From Desulfovibrionaceae bacterium (GTDB lineage Bacteria > Desulfobacterota > Desulfovibrionia > Desulfovibrionales > Desulfovibrionaceae), in assembly GCA_009773665.1 (NCBI GenBank), contig WSYE01000012.1:86234-135351 (forward strand): a stretch of DNA of 49,118 nt. The letters run 5' to 3'. Each line of letters starts with the position of its first letter. The stretch's first letter is position 1. Positions 36,997 to 46,142 of the stretch are shown here, piece by piece. A program made the translations under genes and the position numbers. The notes below the pieces were generated by a model. It had not been told where the DNA came from. It did no database searches and was given only the letters and a program-made list of their open reading frames with translations.

Positions 36997-37746
36997 TCAG
37001 ATGCGCCTAAACGAGCCGTGGTCCCAGGTCAAGCCCAGGTGATATTCCACGAAAAGGTCGAGCGCGCGCCCGCACTCCATGCGCGCCTGGTTGGATACGG
37101 CAAGCTCGGCCCACTGAAGCGGCGAAAGCTCGCAAACGGCATGCAAGACATCAAGCGATGGCGTCGAAAGCCGGACGCTGGCCCCGTGGCCCCACTGGCG
37201 GCAGCCCGCGCAGTGCAGCTTGCCCTGCTCCACGAAAAGCTGGGCTCCACCCTGTTCGATCACGTCCACACCGCAGCGGGCGCAGTGCGAGAGCTCGGGC
37301 TTGAACCCCTGGTCGAAGGCCATGCGGGCGCGAAAAAAAAGCGGCAGGAGGCGCGAGGGCTCTCCGGCCTGCTCCAGCGCGTCCAGGGTTTCCATCAGCA
37401 GGTCGAAAGCGTGTTCGCTGCCCGACGCCCCCAGATGCGCTGCCTCCAGGAACTTGACGCAGTTGACGGCCATGCCCAGGCGCTCCACGTCCTGGCGCAG
37501 ACGCGGGTGCGCGGCCATGAGCGAACCTTCCAGCAGGTAGGTGTAGCCCTTGGCGGCTTCGTGCTTCACCTTGAAGTTGACCACGTTGAAAGGGTCCAGG
37601 CAGCCCAGGAAGCGGCGGCGGCTGACCGAGCCACCGAAGGCGAAGGCCGTGAAGATGCCCTTGCGCGGCGAGAACAGGCGCACCCAGGCGTCCACTTCGC
37701 GGAAGCGTCCGACCTTGAGCACCAGGGCTTTTTCAGTGGATTCCAT
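36997..37746 (-). CDS. recO: DNA repair protein RecO (249 aa)
   Basis: Loads RecA with RecR onto SSB-coated gaps. The N-terminal OB fold (KALVLKVGRFREVDAWVRLFSP, GIFTAFAFGGSVSRRR) is followed by the helical C-terminal half containing the zinc-finger cysteines HCARCGVD and LHCAGC. Length matches the family. ATG 37746 has a GGAAAG site. First gene of recO-glyQ-glyS. Confidence 0.93.
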   Translation of the reverse strand: MESTEKALVLKVGRFREVDAWVRLFSPRKGIFTAFAFGGSVSRRRFLGCLDPFNVVNFKVKHEAAKGYTYLLEGSLMAAHPRLRQDVERLGMAVNCVKFLEAAHLGASGSEHAFDLLMETLDALEQAGEPSRLLPLFFRARMAFDQGFKPELSHCARCGVDVIEQGGAQLFVEQGKLHCAGCRQWGHGASVRLSTPSLDVLHAVCELSPLQWAELAVSNQARMECGRALDLFVEYHLGLTWDHGSFRRI

Positions 37747-37925
37747 AATCTTTCCGGCGCGAGCTCAAACAGGTTCGCCGCCTCCCCGCGACAGGGGAAA
37801 CGGCGTTTGGATAGACATAATAAGCAGAAACTGCTGCGAGGTGTCGTCAGTTCACTCGCCGAAGCAGCGAGCGCGCGAACTGTCTGCGCTCACTTTCTAT
37901 AATCTTGGAGGATTCTGCCGGAAGA

Positions 37926-37968
37926 ATGCCTCCGGCGGCCAAAGGGCTTCGCCCTTTGGAAACCCTTA
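37926..37968 (+). repeat. Dispersed palindromic intergenic repeat, copy 3
   Basis: ATGCCTCCGGCGGCC, AAAGGGC-TTC-GCCCTTT hairpin, GGAAACCCTTACGGG. Lies between recO and the end of rodZ in a 280-base gap that also has a short ACGGGCC direct repeat near 38005 and no gene. Confidence 0.6.
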
Positions 37969-38026
37969 CGGGTAAGACGCTACAAGGGGCTTTACGAGCC
38001 GTTACGGGCCACTATGGAACGGGCCG

Positions 38027-39010
38027 CTACGGAAAAGTAATGCTCTTTCCGTCGGCCCTGCCGCCTTCCAGCGGGTAGTCCTTGCCGTTCAGTTTCACGC
38101 TCACGGCGGGGGCCTGCTGGAAGCGAACGACAACCTTGTCGTTGAAGCGAAGCGCGAGGCGCTGTCCTTTCACCAGGGTCAGGGTGCGCTTCTGGCCGTC
38201 CTCGGCTGTGGCTTCCAGGCTGGCGGGCTGGATGGCGTTGATCTCCACCACCTGCTTGCCGGACACTGCAAACTGGGCCTCGGCGGCAAGCTTCTCGGGG
38301 GTGATGTTCTGCTCAGGGGCGGGTGCGCCCGGAGACGCTGGGGACTGCTTCACGCCGCCGGGGCCGGGGGTGGTGGCCAGCAGGTCGCGCTGCACAGGGC
38401 CTGACTGATCGGCCTGGGCCGGGGTTGCCGGTTCAGGTTTGGCCTCGGCCTTGGGGCCGGGGACCGGCGCGACAGGAGCAGCCGGGTTAGGCGCGGCAGA
38501 CTTCTGGGCGGCTTGGGGTGCAGGAGCGCCCTGCTCCTGCTTGGAGGAGAACAACCCCAGGACGCTCTCCATGGAGAATCCCTGCCCGAAGCTTGAGAAG
38601 AAGAAAAACCACACCAGTCCGCCGAAAACCAGCAGCAGCGGCAACGCCAGCCACAAGGAAGGCTTGAAGCCTGAGCCCCCCTGGGGGGCGAAGGAGGGGC
38701 GGCGATCCCTGATGCTGGAAGAGTTCTCGCGCAGTTCCTGCCCAGGCGGTTCGCGCAACTGGTCATCGTCCACGGCGTAGTGGCTGGAGAGGACCGCGCC
38801 TATTTCCTCCGGATCAAGGCCGAGCAGACGGGCGTAGTTCTTCACGAAGCCTTTGGCGTACACCGGGTGCGGCAGTTCCTTGGTCTGGCCATCCTCGAGC
38901 GCGACCAGATACTTCTTGCTGATCTTGATCTCGGAGGCTGCCGTTTCCAGGCTGATGCCTTGACGTTCCCGCTCCTGGCGTAGGAGCGCGCCCATTTCCT
39001 CAAGAGTCAT
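38027..39010 (-). CDS. rodZ: RodZ-like helix-turn-helix membrane protein (327 aa)
   Basis: Links the MreB cytoskeleton to the wall machinery. The N-terminal Xre-type HTH (about 1-75: LLRQERERQGISLETAASEI, VALEDGQ, YAKGFVKNYARLLGL) precedes a basic juxtamembrane stretch, one transmembrane helix (about 115-140, LWLALPLLLVFGGLVWFFF), a long Pro/Ala-rich periplasmic linker (about 155-245) and a C-terminal domain (about 250-327) of the RodZ type (VEINAIQPASLEATAEDGQ). ATG 39010 has AAAGGACG five bases upstream. It is 24 bases downstream of surA. Confidence 0.88.
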   Translation of the reverse strand: MTLEEMGALLRQERERQGISLETAASEIKISKKYLVALEDGQTKELPHPVYAKGFVKNYARLLGLDPEEIGAVLSSHYAVDDDQLREPPGQELRENSSSIRDRRPSFAPQGGSGFKPSLWLALPLLLVFGGLVWFFFFSSFGQGFSMESVLGLFSSKQEQGAPAPQAAQKSAAPNPAAPVAPVPGPKAEAKPEPATPAQADQSGPVQRDLLATTPGPGGVKQSPASPGAPAPEQNITPEKLAAEAQFAVSGKQVVEINAIQPASLEATAEDGQKRTLTLVKGQRLALRFNDKVVVRFQQAPAVSVKLNGKDYPLEGGRADGKSITFP

Positions 39011-39034
39011 CGTACGTCCTTTCAGGGAAGCTCA

Positions 39035-40006
39035 TCAAAGATTGATTTTGATGACCGACTTGGAGCGCAGTTTCTCCATGTAGTCGGCGAACTGCTTTTC
39101 GAGCTTTTCCTTGTATATGCGCTCAAATATCTCATCGCGCACGCTTTCGTAGGGCGGCGGTCCCACGGGAGCAGGGGCGGCAGCCTTGGCTGTGGGGTCG
39201 TTGGCGATGGTTAGCAGCACAGGCTTGCCGTCGAGCAGCACGGGTTCGCTCACGCCGCCTGTGCTCACGTTCTGGAGCGCTTGGCGAAGTTCCGGAGCAA
39301 GGTCTTTGAGCTCGACCTTGCCCAGATCCCCGCCCTGAGCAGCGCCGGGGCCAACGGAGAATTTGCGGGCAGCGTCAGCGAAGGAGATTTGCCCACTGGC
39401 GATACGCTGCCTCAAGGCCTTGGCTTCGTCCATCTTGCCAAGCATGATGAGCCCGATGCGCTGGCCTGTCTCGACCTTCATGCCTGTCTTGTTGCCCTCG
39501 TAGAAGCCCTTGACCTCCTCTTCGGTGACCACGACCTTGCGCTGCACCATGTAGCCGAGGAGCTGCTTCTTGAGGATATCCTTCTTGATGGCGCTGGCGA
39601 ACTCCTTGCGGGTCATCCCCTCAAGGCGGAGCTGCTGGTTGAACTGCTCTTCGGAGAGTCCGCCCTTCTCGCGCATATCGCGGATGCGCGAATCGACCTC
39701 GTTGTCAGACACCACGACCTTGAGACGGGCGGCCTCCTGCCTGAGCAGGATGTCCTCGACCATGGTCATCAGAATGCGGGTCGGAAGTTCCTTCATGGCC
39801 GGGTCGGAAGGATTGAACGCCTTCTTCTCGACTTGCATGGTATAGACTTTCACCTTTTCGTTCAGCTCGAACAAGGTGATGACCTCTCCGTTGACCTGGG
39901 CCACGATCTTGTCGACCACCACCTGTTGGGCGGCGAAAGAAGCGGGGGCCAGGGCCAGGCAGACACTCAGCGCAATAATAAGGCGGAAAACGGCGGACAA
40001 TGGCAT
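39035..40006 (-). CDS. surA: Periplasmic SurA-like peptidyl-prolyl isomerase (323 aa)
   Basis: Outer-membrane protein chaperone. A signal peptide (hydrophobic core LIIALSVCLALAPASFA) precedes a SurA N-terminal domain (VVVDKIVAQVNGEVITLFEL, MVEDILLRQEAARL) and a single parvulin domain (about 195-285, IASGQISFADAARKFSVGPGAAQGGDLG). E. coli SurA has two parvulin domains. The start is uncertain: GGAGG abuts the ATG at 40006 with no spacer, while a TTG two codons later (40000) is at the normal six-base distance and may be used. Upstream of rodZ, downstream of the lipoprotein. Confidence 0.88.
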   Translation of the reverse strand: MPLSAVFRLIIALSVCLALAPASFAAQQVVVDKIVAQVNGEVITLFELNEKVKVYTMQVEKKAFNPSDPAMKELPTRILMTMVEDILLRQEAARLKVVVSDNEVDSRIRDMREKGGLSEEQFNQQLRLEGMTRKEFASAIKKDILKKQLLGYMVQRKVVVTEEEVKGFYEGNKTGMKVETGQRIGLIMLGKMDEAKALRQRIASGQISFADAARKFSVGPGAAQGGDLGKVELKDLAPELRQALQNVSTGGVSEPVLLDGKPVLLTIANDPTAKAAAPAPVGPPPYESVRDEIFERIYKEKLEKQFADYMEKLRSKSVIKINL

Positions 40007-40113
40007 CCTCCACGGAGGCAGGTTGGCGGACAAGGGGGTCCGGCCTTGCGGCGCTCCCCTTGTATTCGCTTTTTCAAATCGATGCAATGAACCGCGAGAG
40101 GAAGATTCCAGAC

Positions 40114-41025
40114 TTAACGCGGCGACAATGCGGGGCTGATTTCCAGCCGGGACGTGGCCGCCGCCTGGGACAGCCATGACGAAAATTCCTGGGCCAGACG
40201 CGCTTCCAGCAGTCTTTTTTCCACCAGGGGATACACCTGCACCGGCCCTTCCACCCTGGCTTCGGATTTTTCCAACAGGATAAAAGCCTGATAGCCGATC
40301 CCGCCGCGAGCCACCGGTCCGGCCTGGCCCGGCTTCAGGCCCTTGAGGGCGTCGCGCCAGGCGCGGGGCAGCACGTCCTCGGGCGAAGCCTGCGTTTGCA
40401 GGCCCACGTCGTCGAAAACCATCAGCAGATCAGCAGGGTCCTTGGCCTTTTTAGCCTCTTCCAGGGCGGCCTTCAGCGCGTCAGCGTTGATGGACTCAAC
40501 TTTGAGGAATTTGAGCGTAACCGGCTGGGAAAATTCCTGAAGATGCGCGCGGTAGTACTGCTGGGCCTCGTCCGGACCGATGGTGAAGCGAGGCCTGAGC
40601 ACCCGGGCGGTAAAGGCGTCCAGGATCAGGCGCGCACGCAGGCGTTCACGCCAGATCGCCAAGTCGAGCCCTTCCTCGGTCAGCATATTTTCGAAGGCAT
40701 TGCCCTGATAGCCGGAGCGCAATGCCGTTTCCGCGTTCTTTATTTCCGCCTCGGTTATTTCGATGCCGCGCCTGGCAAGCTCCTGTCTCACCAGTTCTTC
40801 GACGATGAGCGTGGCCAGGGCCTCACCGTATTCGGCCTGAAGCCCCGCCAGGGTCTCGCCCGGAATCATGGACGGGGAGGAGAGCCTTAAGGCCTGAACA
40901 TATTCCAGGGTCTTAACAGAGATGGGTTTGCCATTCACCTTGGCCGCGACGCCCTTCTCGACCGGCTCCTGGCTGCATGCACCCAGGGTCAACGCCACGG
41001 CAAGGAGCACCCCCGCCAGAAACAT
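40114..41025 (-). CDS. SurA-like lipoprotein, possible peptidyl-prolyl isomerase (303 aa)
   Basis: A short signal with lipobox LGAC (Cys17) makes this an outer- or inner-membrane lipoprotein. A SurA N-terminal-like domain follows (AAKVNGKPISVKTLEYVQAL, LIVEELVRQELARRGIEIT), and a C-terminal region with parvulin-like features (VTLKFLKVESINADALKAAL, LKGLKPGQAGPVARGGIGYQAFILLE) but few catalytic residues in order, so isomerase activity is doubtful. As in surA, GGGAGG abuts the ATG at 41025. The region upstream of 41025 is a dispersed repeat and is not coding. A paralogue of the next gene on the strand. Confidence 0.8.
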   Translation of the reverse strand: MFLAGVLLAVALTLGACSQEPVEKGVAAKVNGKPISVKTLEYVQALRLSSPSMIPGETLAGLQAEYGEALATLIVEELVRQELARRGIEITEAEIKNAETALRSGYQGNAFENMLTEEGLDLAIWRERLRARLILDAFTARVLRPRFTIGPDEAQQYYRAHLQEFSQPVTLKFLKVESINADALKAALEEAKKAKDPADLLMVFDDVGLQTQASPEDVLPRAWRDALKGLKPGQAGPVARGGIGYQAFILLEKSEARVEGPVQVYPLVEKRLLEARLAQEFSSWLSQAAATSRLEISPALSPR

Positions 41026-41042
41026 CCTCCCCACGCCCTCAG

Positions 41043-41131
41043 CCCCGCCCCGCCACAAGCGTCCCGCGCAGGACGCGAAGCCCAAAGCCGGGTCCAGGGG
41101 GAGGCTTCTCCCCCTGGCCGCCGGAGGCATC
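41043..41131 (-). repeat. Dispersed intergenic repeat, long form A
   Basis: Read on the plus strand: CCCCGCCCCGCC, then GACGCGAAG, AAAGCCGGGTC, and GGGGGAGGCTTCTCCCCC, ending CTGGCCGCCGGAGGCAT. The first 75 bases closely match the element at 46219. The end repeats the short motif of the other copies. It separates mfd from the lipoprotein gene. Confidence 0.65.
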
Positions 41132-41222
41132 TTCCTGCCATCTCTTCCGTCGCCAGACGGAGATATCCATCTCTCATCGCCCCTGGCCGCCAGAGACATC
41201 CCACTATCCATCTCACACTTCA

Positions 41223-44200
41223 TCATGCAACCAGCTTGGCCAATTCAGCCGTGGCCTGATCCAAGGCCTCGCGCAGCGGCTTGCCCTGATCAAGGCGCAC
41301 TTCCAGTTTGGCAGGCGGCAAGAGCTTGGCTGTCGCCTGGCGCGGGGTGATCCATGCGATGAGCGCCTCGGGGCTTACGGCCTTGGCGCCCTCTTCCCAG
41401 GTGAGCACAGCCTTGACCTGATGGATGTCGGCGCGCTTGACGCCGAGCTTGGTGAGCACGCGCTTGAAATTGAGCACCGCAGCGAAAGTCTCCACCTCTT
41501 CGGGCGCATGGCCGAAGCGGTCGCGAATGTCGGCCATGGCCTCTGCGAGGTCGGCCTCGGAGTGCGCGGCGGTGAGGCTCTTATAGAGGCGCAGGCGCTC
41601 CTTGGAGTCGGGGACGTAGGTCTCGGGGATGCGGGCCGGGACGCTCAGATTGAGCTCGGTCTCGACTTCTTCGCGCGGGGGTTCGCCCTTGACCCGGCGG
41701 ACCTCCTCGTCGAGCATCTCCAGGAACATGTCCAGGCCGATCTTGGCAATGTGGCCGGACTGGGCCTCGCCCAGGATGTTGCCCGCGCCGCGCAGACGCA
41801 GGTCCTCCATGGCGATCTGGAAGCCCGCACCCAGATAATCCATGTCCAGGATGACCTGGAGGCGCTTGCGAGCCAGCTCCGGGATGTGGTCGATGGAGGG
41901 CACCACGAAATAGGCGTAGGCTTGGCGGTCCGAGCGCCCCACCCGGCCGCGCAGCTGGTAAAGCTGCCCCAGGCCGAACATCTGGGCGTTGTCCACGATG
42001 AGGGTGTTGGCGCGGGGGAAATCCAGGCCGGATTCGATGATGGCCGTGCAGACCAGCACGTCGATCTCGCCGTGCCAGAACTTGTGCATGGCCTCTTCCA
42101 GATCTTTCTCGGCCATCTGGCCATGGGCCATGGCCACGCGCGCGCCGGGCGAGAGCTTCTTGACGAAGTCGCCCACGGCGGCCAGGCTCTGCACGCGGTT
42201 GTGCACCCAGAATACTTGGCCCTGGCGCTCGAGTTCCTTGGCCACGATGTTGGCCAGCATGGTCTCGTTGCGGTCCACCAGAGCGGTCTCGACTGGTTTG
42301 CGGTCCACGGGGGCGGTCTCCATGACGGAGAGGCCCCGGATGCCTGACAGCGAGAGCTGGAGCGTGCGCGGGATGGGCGTTGCCGAGAGCGTCAGGGCGT
42401 CCACGTTCATCTTGAGCGCCTTGAGCTTCTCCTTGTGCTTGACCCCGAAGCGCTGCTCCTCGTCCAGGATGATGAGCCCCAGGCGAGGAAAGCTGACGTC
42501 CTTGGAGAGCAGTCGGTGCGTGCCAATGAGGATGTCCACCTCGCCCTTGGCAGTCGCCTCCGTGACCATCTTGGCCCGCTTGGCCGTGACGAAACGCGAG
42601 AGCATACCCACGTTGACCGGGAACCCCTCCAAACGCTTCATGAAATTCTGGTAGTGCTGCTCGGCCAGCACAGTGGTGGGGCACAACAGCGCCACCTGCT
42701 TGCCGTCCAGCACGGCCCGGAAAGCGGCTCGCATGGCCACCTCGGTCTTGCCGAAGCCCACGTCGCCGCAGACAAGGCGGTCCATGGGCTCGGGGCGCTC
42801 CATGTCTTCCAGCACCTCGGTGATGGCGCGCTCCTGGTCCGGCGTCTCCTCAAAGCCGAAGGTGGCCTCGAACTCCCAGTACAGCTCGTTGACCGGACCG
42901 TAGGCGTAGCCCTTGGCCACGCGGCGATAGGCGTACATTTCCACCAGATCCTGGGCGATGCGCTCAATGGCCTTGCGGGCCTTCTCGCGGCTGGTCTTCC
43001 AGCGCGTGCCGCCCAGGCGGTCCAGCGACGGGTCCGTGCCCTCGGGTCCCTTGAAGCGCTGCACCAGACTCAGGCGGTCCACCGGCAGATAGAGCTTGTC
43101 GCCGCCGTCGAAGAGCAGCAGCAGGTAGTCGTTGGCGGCCTGGTCCACGGACAGGCGCGAGAGCCCCTCGAAGCGGGCCAGTCCGTAGTCGCGGTGCACC
43201 AGCAGGTCGCCGGGATTCACGTCGTCGAAGGCGGTCATGCCCTTGAAGCCCTTCTCGGGCTTGGGCTTGGCGGCCTTGGCGGCTCCTGGCTGCAACACGT
43301 CCTCGGGCAGGATCAGCGTGTTGTTCCAGGAGAGCTCCATGCCCCGGCGCAGCGGCGAGACCAGCGCGTACAGGCCGGGCTTGCCGGTGAAGGCCTCCTG
43401 AGAGAGCGCGATGCCCTCGTGCTCGCAGAGCTTTAAGAACTTGCGGCGCGACTGCTGCGAATGGAAAGACAGCAGGACCTGCCTGTGCTCGTCCTCCCAC
43501 TGCTTCATGGCGGCGACCAGGGTGCTCCAGGGACGCCGCGCCTCGTCGGGCCGCCAGAACAGGTCCTGGAAAATCTCGACTCTCTTCTCGGGCAGATCGA
43601 AGCCGTGCTTCTCATGCCCCAGCACCAGATCCTCAAACACCAGCTGCGGTTTGTCGCGCCAGGTGCGCCGGGCCATGGCTTCGGGCCAGAGCACCTGATG
43701 CCTGGGCCACTGGAATCCAAACGAGCCCGACAGCTTCTCGAGCTCCGTCACCCAGCCGAACTCCTGCTCCTCCAGGCGCGGGCGCAGGCTGGTGGACTGG
43801 GCCAGCACGTACACGGCGTCCTTGGGGAGCCACTGCTCCAGGGCCTGGGGGGCGTCGTAGAAGAGGCCGGGGAAGATGTTGCCGTCGCCGCGTATGAGCA
43901 TATCCTCCAGGTGGGCCTGGGCGGCGCGACTCAGCTCACCGGTCTGGGCGATTCTGGCCCAGACGGCCCTGGCCTTGCCGATGAACTGCTCATTGAGGAT
44001 GGCCGGGGACACCGGCAGGATGGACGCTTCGCGCACCTCGGAGAGTGAACGCTGAGAGTTGGCGTCGAACAGGCGGATGTTCTCAAGCGTGTCGCCGAAG
44101 AATTCCAGGCGCACGGGATGGTCGTATCCCGGAGGATACAGGTCCATGAGGTCGCCGCGAAGGGCCAGGTCGCCCGGCTGCGAGACCATGCCCACCCGGC

Positions 44201-44666
44201 GGTAGCCCCAGGCCGTCACCTGTTCCAGGATCATCTCCGGCGAGAGCTCGTCGCCGGTTCTGAGGTCCAGGATGTGGTGCTCCAGGGCCTCCCTGGGCGG
44301 CCATTTGGGCAGCAGGTTGTCCACGCTCAGGCAAAGGATCTTGGGCTTTATGGTAGTGGCGCAGGCGTGCAGGAAGGCCCAGCGTCTGGCCCAGAGGGCC
44401 TGGCTTGGCAGGCCAGGCATGTAGCTTGGCAGCGCGGCCCAAGGCCTTTCGCCGATGGGTTCGTCCGCCGCAGGATAGAACAGGTGCAGAAGCGATGTGA
44501 TCTGCGCGAGGTCAGCCGCGCCGGGCGCGATGAGCACCACAGTGCGACCGCGCGACACCGCCTCGCGGCACAGACTGATGAGGCTGCCCGGCCCGCTCTT
44601 GTAGATGCTGACAGCCTGGGACGCCCCGGAAAGTATTTCGGTAAGTGGACTTGCTGGATTGGCCAT
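41223..44666 (-). CDS. mfd: Transcription-repair coupling factor Mfd (1147 aa)
   Basis: Removes RNA polymerase stalled at lesions and recruits UvrA. Layout: UvrB-like domains at the N-terminus, the polymerase-interaction domain near 480 (VNPGDLLVHRDYGLARFEG), the translocase with Walker A GDVGFGKTE (Lys640), DEEQRFGVKHKEKL (DEEQ box), SATPIPRTLQLSL, and QLRGRVGRSDRQAYAYF in the second RecA fold, then the C-terminal regulatory domain. All helicase motifs are present at family length. The ATG at 44666 has only a weak TTAGG-type site. Its neighbour on the 5' side is cheW, separated by a hairpin. Confidence 0.96.
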   Translation of the reverse strand: MANPASPLTEILSGASQAVSIYKSGPGSLISLCREAVSRGRTVVLIAPGAADLAQITSLLHLFYPAADEPIGERPWAALPSYMPGLPSQALWARRWAFLHACATTIKPKILCLSVDNLLPKWPPREALEHHILDLRTGDELSPEMILEQVTAWGYRRVGMVSQPGDLALRGDLMDLYPPGYDHPVRLEFFGDTLENIRLFDANSQRSLSEVREASILPVSPAILNEQFIGKARAVWARIAQTGELSRAAQAHLEDMLIRGDGNIFPGLFYDAPQALEQWLPKDAVYVLAQSTSLRPRLEEQEFGWVTELEKLSGSFGFQWPRHQVLWPEAMARRTWRDKPQLVFEDLVLGHEKHGFDLPEKRVEIFQDLFWRPDEARRPWSTLVAAMKQWEDEHRQVLLSFHSQQSRRKFLKLCEHEGIALSQEAFTGKPGLYALVSPLRRGMELSWNNTLILPEDVLQPGAAKAAKPKPEKGFKGMTAFDDVNPGDLLVHRDYGLARFEGLSRLSVDQAANDYLLLLFDGGDKLYLPVDRLSLVQRFKGPEGTDPSLDRLGGTRWKTSREKARKAIERIAQDLVEMYAYRRVAKGYAYGPVNELYWEFEATFGFEETPDQERAITEVLEDMERPEPMDRLVCGDVGFGKTEVAMRAAFRAVLDGKQVALLCPTTVLAEQHYQNFMKRLEGFPVNVGMLSRFVTAKRAKMVTEATAKGEVDILIGTHRLLSKDVSFPRLGLIILDEEQRFGVKHKEKLKALKMNVDALTLSATPIPRTLQLSLSGIRGLSVMETAPVDRKPVETALVDRNETMLANIVAKELERQGQVFWVHNRVQSLAAVGDFVKKLSPGARVAMAHGQMAEKDLEEAMHKFWHGEIDVLVCTAIIESGLDFPRANTLIVDNAQMFGLGQLYQLRGRVGRSDRQAYAYFVVPSIDHIPELARKRLQVILDMDYLGAGFQIAMEDLRLRGAGNILGEAQSGHIAKIGLDMFLEMLDEEVRRVKGEPPREEVETELNLSVPARIPETYVPDSKERLRLYKSLTAAHSEADLAEAMADIRDRFGHAPEEVETFAAVLNFKRVLTKLGVKRADIHQVKAVLTWEEGAKAVSPEALIAWITPRQATAKLLPPAKLEVRLDQGKPLREALDQATAELAKLVA

Positions 44667-44682
44667 GGGCCTAACGGAGAAA

Positions 44683-44711
44683 CGCCGCCGGGCCGTTTGG
44701 ACCCGGCGGCG
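44683..44711 (-). terminator. Hairpin terminator after cheW
   Basis: CGCCGCCGGG (44683-44692) pairs perfectly with CCCGGCGGCG (44702-44711) around a nine-base loop; TTT follows on the minus strand. The T run is short, so some readthrough into mfd is possible. Confidence 0.6.
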
Positions 44712-44735
44712 CGTTATTCAGAGGTGTTGATCGGG

Positions 44736-45212
44736 CTACACGCCGACCAGATTATCCTTTTCTTCATGGGAAAGCAGACGATCAAGGTCGAGCATGATGA
44801 GCAGACGGTCTTCCAACTTTCCCACACCGCTTATATACTCGGACTCCATGCCCGAAACCACCGGCGGCGGCGGCTCGACCGTGCTGGCGGGAATCCGCAG
44901 CACCTCGGAGACTGAATCGACCACGAAGCCGACAATCATGTTGTTGATCTCAATGACGATTATCCGGGTATGCTTGTCGTGGCCGCGAGCCGAAAGCCCG
45001 AAACGGCGTCTCAGATCAATGATAGGGATAACCTTGCCGCGCAGGTTGATGACACCCTCGACGAATTCGGGGGCGCGCGGCACCTTGGTGATCTCCATCA
45101 TGCGGATGATCTCCTGCACCTTGAGGATATCGACGCCGAACTCCTCATCGCCGATGCTGAACGTCACCAACTGCATGAGTTCCGCGTCCTGCTTTTTCAG
45201 GGCCTCATCCAT
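44736..45212 (-). CDS. cheW: CheW-like chemotaxis coupling protein (158 aa)
   Basis: Couples chemoreceptors to CheA. The single CheW domain is recognised from LVTFSIGDEEFGVDILKVQEI, TKVPRAPEFVEGVINLRGKVIPIIDLR, NNMIVGFVVDSVSEVL and EDRLLIMLDLDRLL. Length is standard. The ATG at 45212 has GGGAGG about seven bases upstream; a longer frame adds 13 non-family residues. No CheA or receptor gene is in the window, so it may be one of several CheW copies. Confidence 0.92.
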   Translation of the reverse strand: MDEALKKQDAELMQLVTFSIGDEEFGVDILKVQEIIRMMEITKVPRAPEFVEGVINLRGKVIPIIDLRRRFGLSARGHDKHTRIIVIEINNMIVGFVVDSVSEVLRIPASTVEPPPPVVSGMESEYISGVGKLEDRLLIMLDLDRLLSHEEKDNLVGV

Positions 45213-45357
45213 CCTGTTTCCTCCCGGTTGGGTCAGTTGCCGAACCCCCACCGCATGTGCGGCGAAGCCCCGAACGTCTTCTCAGTAATCGGATTCTCCG
45301 GCTGCCGCAACCACAATCTCTTGGCACTTGCACCAATAAATCATGCTCCCTAGCCAC

Positions 45358-45386
45358 TTGCAAAAATTCCACGGTCGTTTAATGAT
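45358..45386 (+). promoter_or_regulatory. Possible promoter of the small gene at 45424
   Basis: TTGCAA, 17-base spacer, AATGAT. Spacing is right and four of six -10 positions match, but the -10 is imperfect. Confidence 0.35.
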
Positions 45387-45423
45387 GTAGGCCGGACACG
45401 TCCGACCAAGGCGGCTTTCACAC

Positions 45424-45645
45424 ATGGGACAGTATTTTCCTGAAAACGACCAATACCCGCTCGAAGAGCAGGTGAAGAATCTCGCGGACGATGAATTGCT
45501 GGATTTCTGGGAAGAAACACAGTTCATCGAACGGCCGGATCATCAAGAAATAGCCCCCATTCCAGTTAACCAGCTGGAATACGAGCGAATCATCCTTCAG
45601 GAACTCATGCTGCGCTCCTGCATGCGCGGCGCAGGACCGCGCTGA
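45424..45645 (+). CDS. Small acidic protein of unknown function (73 aa)
   Basis: I do not recognise this product. It is acidic and helical (EEQVKNLADDELLDFWEETQF), with a Pro-rich middle (APIPVNQLEYERIILQ) and a Cys near the end. No signal peptide. Support comes from a promoter-like sequence upstream and a strong terminator 25 bases past the stop, making a tidy single-gene unit; coding potential in other frames is poor. The ATG has only a distant AGGCGG site. Confidence 0.55.
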   Translation: MGQYFPENDQYPLEEQVKNLADDELLDFWEETQFIERPDHQEIAPIPVNQLEYERIILQELMLRSCMRGAGPR

Positions 45646-45670
45646 GCACACAGCCTTTCGCCCCATCGAA

Positions 45671-45697
45671 GACCCGGCCCTGGCCGGGTCTTTTTTT
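45671..45697 (+). terminator. Rho-independent terminator
   Basis: GACCCGGCC and GGCCGGGTC arms with a tight loop, then seven T. Ends the small gene at 45424. Confidence 0.85.
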
Positions 45698-45705
45698 GTG
45701 GGGGA

Positions 45706-45793
45706 ATGCCTGCGGCGGACAAACAGGGCGCAGCCCCTGCCCCCCACCAGGGCTCCGCCCTGGACCCGCCAGGGGGATGATCCCCCTGGACCC
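45706..45793 (+). repeat. Dispersed intergenic repeat, variant copy
   Basis: ATGCCTGCGGCGGAC at the start resembles ATGCCTCCGGCGGCC of copy 3. It then has nested GC hairpins: CCAGGGC/GCCCTGG and CCAGGGGGAT/ATCCCCCTGG. Part of the 730-base gene-free stretch 45646-46377. Confidence 0.55.
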
Positions 45794-45843
45794 TCAGCTA
45801 GCTTCGCGGGCAGCACCGCTACGTTTCAGATATCTCGCAAGAA

Positions 45844-45877
45844 AGCCCTGAAGCGCGCAAAGCCGCGCTTCAGGGCT
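45844..45877 (-). terminator. 14-bp hairpin, probable leftward terminator
   Basis: AGCCCTGAAGCGCG (45844-45857) pairs perfectly with CGCGCTTCAGGGCT (45864-45877), loop of six. The minus strand continues TTCTTG and the plus strand ATTACG, so it suits leftward transcription, possibly from the REC-PAS-GGDEF-EAL gene 500 bases away. Confidence 0.45.
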
Positions 45878-46142
45878 ATTACGTTTGAATTCACCTGATT
45901 CGGCGATGGCTGGCAGCCGGGATGTACCGCATTCAACGATCCCAACCTATCCCATGCTTCTTGGCCCTGGCCCGCGTTTCATCGTGGGAGAGCATGCGTT
46001 CATTTTGGCAGAACAGACTTTTGATGCGGCAAAGCGTGATTTGAGCGGGGCTTAATGCGAGAAGCGTCGAAGTCCACGCCGGGGTAAACCTTCTGCATGG
46101 TGCCTAGGAGCGAGAGGGGCTGGGGGCTGTCACGGTCAGGTT

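Noticed and set aside
37899..37904. TATAAT box on the plus strand
   Set aside because: No -35 at 16-18 bases and no rightward gene follows.
45933..46099. Minus-strand open frame ending in a DETRARAKKHGIGWDR-like tail
   Set aside because: Protein-like composition, but no start codon before a stop and no ribosome site; could be a gene remnant, not supported as a gene.
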